Shown: positions 6,601 through 7,595 of the stretch, one piece after another
How positions within the stretch are numbered: the stretch's first letter is position 1
Layout of the letters: each line of letters starts with the position of its first letter
The notes under the pieces: generated by a model
Seen by the model: only the letters and a program-made list of their open reading frames with translations
Database searches by the model: none
What the model was told of the DNA's origin: nothing
Made by a program: the position numbers and the translations under genes
Origin: Acidobacteria bacterium CG_4_9_14_3_um_filter_49_7
GTDB taxonomy: Bacteria > Acidobacteriota > Holophagae > Thermotomaculales > Thermotomaculaceae
Assembly (NCBI GenBank): GCA_002789615.1
Contig: PFTO01000188.1
Location: 1 to 7,595 of the forward strand
Direction of reading: 5' to 3'
Length of the DNA stretch: 7,595 bases

Positions 6601-7139
6601 GTTCCGAACCTGTTCCCGCCTACCGGAGCGAAACCGTAGTCGTGGGAGGGATGATTCGAAATCTTCAATTTAGAACGGACCGTCGGGGAAGAAAAATGGC
6701 CTCCTTCATACTGGAGGACCTCACCGGTCGTGTCAATGTAGTCATATTTGCTTCCAAATTTCCAGGAGAAAATCAGGGCAAAGGCGCCATATCAAACCTC
6801 ACAGAATTACTCGAAAACGGCCAGCGGGTTTTTGTTTCCGGAAAACTGGATCTGGCCCGTTCTTCTCCGTCCATACTGCTGGATGATATCCGGGGTTTTG
6901 ATTCCTTCGTCAAGGGAGGAGCGGCCACCCTCTCCATTGAGGTTCGGTCAGCTGACCAGTTGAACCAACTGCGGCTGGCACTGGAACCCTACCGTGGAAA
7001 TGATTTGAAACTGTTCTTCAAGGTGGAAGTGGGGGCTAAAATTGTTTGGGTACGCAGCGCTGATCAATATAACTTGTCCGCAGATGTACTGTCTACTTCT
7101 GTGCTGAATGATCTGGGTTTTTCTTACGCCATTCGTTGA
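3630..7139 (+). CDS. dnaE: DNA polymerase III alpha subunit (replicative DNA polymerase, DnaE1 layout)
   Basis: The 1169-residue protein is close to E. coli DnaE (1160) and catalyses chromosomal DNA synthesis in the replisome. In order it shows: an N-terminal PHP domain (about 1-220); the polymerase core with GPGRGSAAGS (358-367) and the PDIDIDF motif at 399-405; a third catalytic aspartate, Asp557, in KMDFLGLKTL; the MGKKKKK fingers element; a helix-hairpin-helix segment (about 829-850, GLGAVKGVGSSAID); the internal clamp-binding motif QRSLF at 918-922; and an OB fold (about 1001-1085, VVVGGMIRNLQF to VNVVIF). Asp400 and Asp402 correspond to Asp401 and Asp403 of E. coli. The PHP metal ligands appear complete (His7, His9, Asp16, His41, Glu66, His85, Cys135, Asp203, His205), unlike E. 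coli, so a metal-dependent proofreading activity is possible. Its start overlaps the stop of the penicillin-binding protein, and its 3' end overlaps the convergent patatin gene. Confidence 0.98.
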   Translation: MTFVHLHNHTEYSLLDGLTNVKEMIQRAKELGMPAIAITDHGTMFGIAEFYLEARKAGIKPILGCEVYVAQGSRLEKQKGARMNHLVLLARNNAGYQNLCKLVSEGFLSGFYYKPRIDLELLEKHSEGLIGLTACLKGEIPELILNDCYEDAKKAALRFQKIFGKGHFYLEMQDHDIPAEKKLLPEIVKLAREVDIPLVATNDMHYLKREDSEVHDILLCLQTNHLLSDENRMKYAPYKFYLKSREEMEALFSYCPEALDNTLKIAEMCDVELPSKMMLPEFKPPDGQALDDYLEQLAKEGLEKLKEAGKLDNTIPMEQYTERLQTELDVLKMKGFAGYFLITWDFIRFAKEHDIPVGPGRGSAAGSLTAYCMGITDVDPLRYKLLFERFLNPERTSMPDIDIDFCKNRREEVINYVKEKYGEERVAQIVTFNRMKAKLAIKDVARVMGYPAAEANRVTTKLYPPGLNVPLKQALEDSDELRAFRDENDLNRQLFDYVARIENTARHAGVHAAGVIITPRPITELAPVFVDPTSKSPVPVVQYDKNLAEGIGLLKMDFLGLKTLSVIDIAMELITSRHKVTRSEMREAFTKVNDNKVFELFQNSDTQGIFQFESSGMRGLLKSLHPNKIEDLIACNAMYRPGPIGSGMLDGYIRRRNKQEDVTYSLPELKPILEETHGIILYQEQVMLIAVEVAGYSLAQADILRKAMGKKKKKVMEEQKKIFLKGAEERNVDPKKAEELMDTMAQFAEYGFNKSHSAAYALLAYQTAWLKAYYPVEFATAVLRMEQASSTKVGDILKFKPMLEHMEIALLPPDINQSENSFTIVENEILFGLGAVKGVGSSAIDVIIEERNTNGSFKSFDDFLSRMDTRKANKKVMESLIMAGAFDCLGEKRKHLSETLEVSMRFASKKNEERRMGQRSLFDTLPEPESAQTKPATEHEEWDKMELLEKEMDVLGFYASGHPLDEVAGELRRFSTLSAADIHAMMDDLEGSEPVPAYRSETVVVGGMIRNLQFRTDRRGRKMASFILEDLTGRVNVVIFASKFPGENQGKGAISNLTELLENGQRVFVSGKLDLARSSPSILLDDIRGFDSFVKGGAATLSIEVRSADQLNQLRLALEPYRGNDLKLFFKVEVGAKIVWVRSADQYNLSADVLSTSVLNDLGFSYAIR

Positions 7140-7595
7140 GAAAGTCCTCCGCCACCCGAGCGCCCTCAGAAATCGCCTGCTCTGCCTTGTGAAAATCATA
7201 AAACAACATGCCCGGCAGTTCGGGAGAAATTACGTAATCCGGTTGATTCAACTCAATGCTTCGCCAGGCGATTTCATACTGAAAGATGTGAAAAGTCCGA
7301 TTCAATGTGTAGAGCATTCCCGGTTTTTCTTGTTTTTTCTGTAATTTGATTCCTCTTTTCTTCAGAAAAGACTTCATCGCGGGAAAGCGGTCCAGGAATG
7401 CCTTGTCATCCGCTTCCAAAGGCTTGATCCAGTTTCTCCGGTAAGCAGCGGGCGGCAGGTTGAGACTCACTGCCACAATCTTACTTTCTTTGCCGTAAGG
7501 TTTCAGCACATCCACCGGCACCGGATTGGTTAACCCGCCGTCCACGTACCATTTGTTTTTCAATCGGTAGGGCTTGAACAGTCCGGGAATGGAAA
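7093..7595 (-). CDS. Patatin-like phospholipase (RssA-type), N-terminal part beyond the window edge
   Basis: The C-terminal 166 residues are visible; the frame stays open to the right edge, so the start lies outside. The visible part opens with SIPGLFKPYR and continues KNKWYVDGGLTNPVPVDVL. This is the family's second catalytic block: the DGG motif supplies the Asp of the Ser-Asp dyad (Asp18 of the visible fragment). The nucleophile motif GxSxG would lie upstream, outside the window. The end reads PDYVISPELPGMLFYDFHKAEQAISEGARVAEDFL, split here by function: PDYVISPEL matches the family's C-terminal strand and FHKAEQAISEG its final helix. A lysine-rich linker (residues about 68-90) precedes it. 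Members are serine lipid acyl hydrolases acting on phospholipids or lysophospholipids. The gene converges on dnaE and its last 47 bp lie inside the dnaE frame. A TTG at 7563 is internal, not the start. Confidence 0.88.
   Translation of the reverse strand, partial: SIPGLFKPYRLKNKWYVDGGLTNPVPVDVLKPYGKESKIVAVSLNLPPAAYRRNWIKPLEADDKAFLDRFPAMKSFLKKRGIKLQKKQEKPGMLYTLNRTFHIFQYEIAWRSIELNQPDYVISPELPGMLFYDFHKAEQAISEGARVAEDFLNEWRKKNPDHSAQK

Overview
The window is a piece of bacterial chromosome, very probably from a Gram-negative (diderm) species. It encodes an LpxH-like metallophosphoesterase, a class B-like penicillin-binding protein, a patatin-type lipase and an E. coli-layout replicative polymerase. 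Base composition is balanced and similar across the genes. I see no transposase, integrase, tRNA, rRNA, CRISPR array or plasmid function. I cannot assign a phylum; motile diderm groups with DnaE1-type polymerases fit, but that is inference.

Layout. On the minus strand at the left are a single-domain CheW-like protein (1125..703) and, overlapping its end by 14 bp, a GTG-started metallophosphoesterase (716 to beyond the left edge). A 196-bp divergent intergenic region (1126-1321) follows. It holds a run of degenerate AAGTTT hexamers, a 70-nt tract almost free of G on the plus strand, and an extended -10 promoter candidate for the rightward genes. On the plus strand lies a tight three-gene operon: SAM hydrolase (DUF62 family, 1322-2065), a membrane-anchored penicillin-binding transpeptidase (2062-3633) and the DNA polymerase III alpha subunit dnaE (3630-7139). 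Both junctions are ATGA stop/start overlaps, each preceded by the same GAGGTGAG ribosome-binding sequence with equal spacing to the ATG. At the right edge a minus-strand patatin-like phospholipase (beyond 7595 to 7093) converges on dnaE, and the two reading frames overlap by 47 bp.

How they might work together. The rightward operon couples SAM turnover, peptidoglycan transpeptidation and chromosome replication at the translational level. No shared pathway is known for the three, so co-regulation with growth is only a guess. The leftward pair couples a CheW-type scaffold to a phosphoesterase that may act in lipid A synthesis. The window is mostly recognisable housekeeping genes. The parts most worth a second look are the unassigned N-terminal half of the penicillin-binding protein, the intact PHP metal site of DnaE, the gene pairings, and the odd divergent intergenic region.
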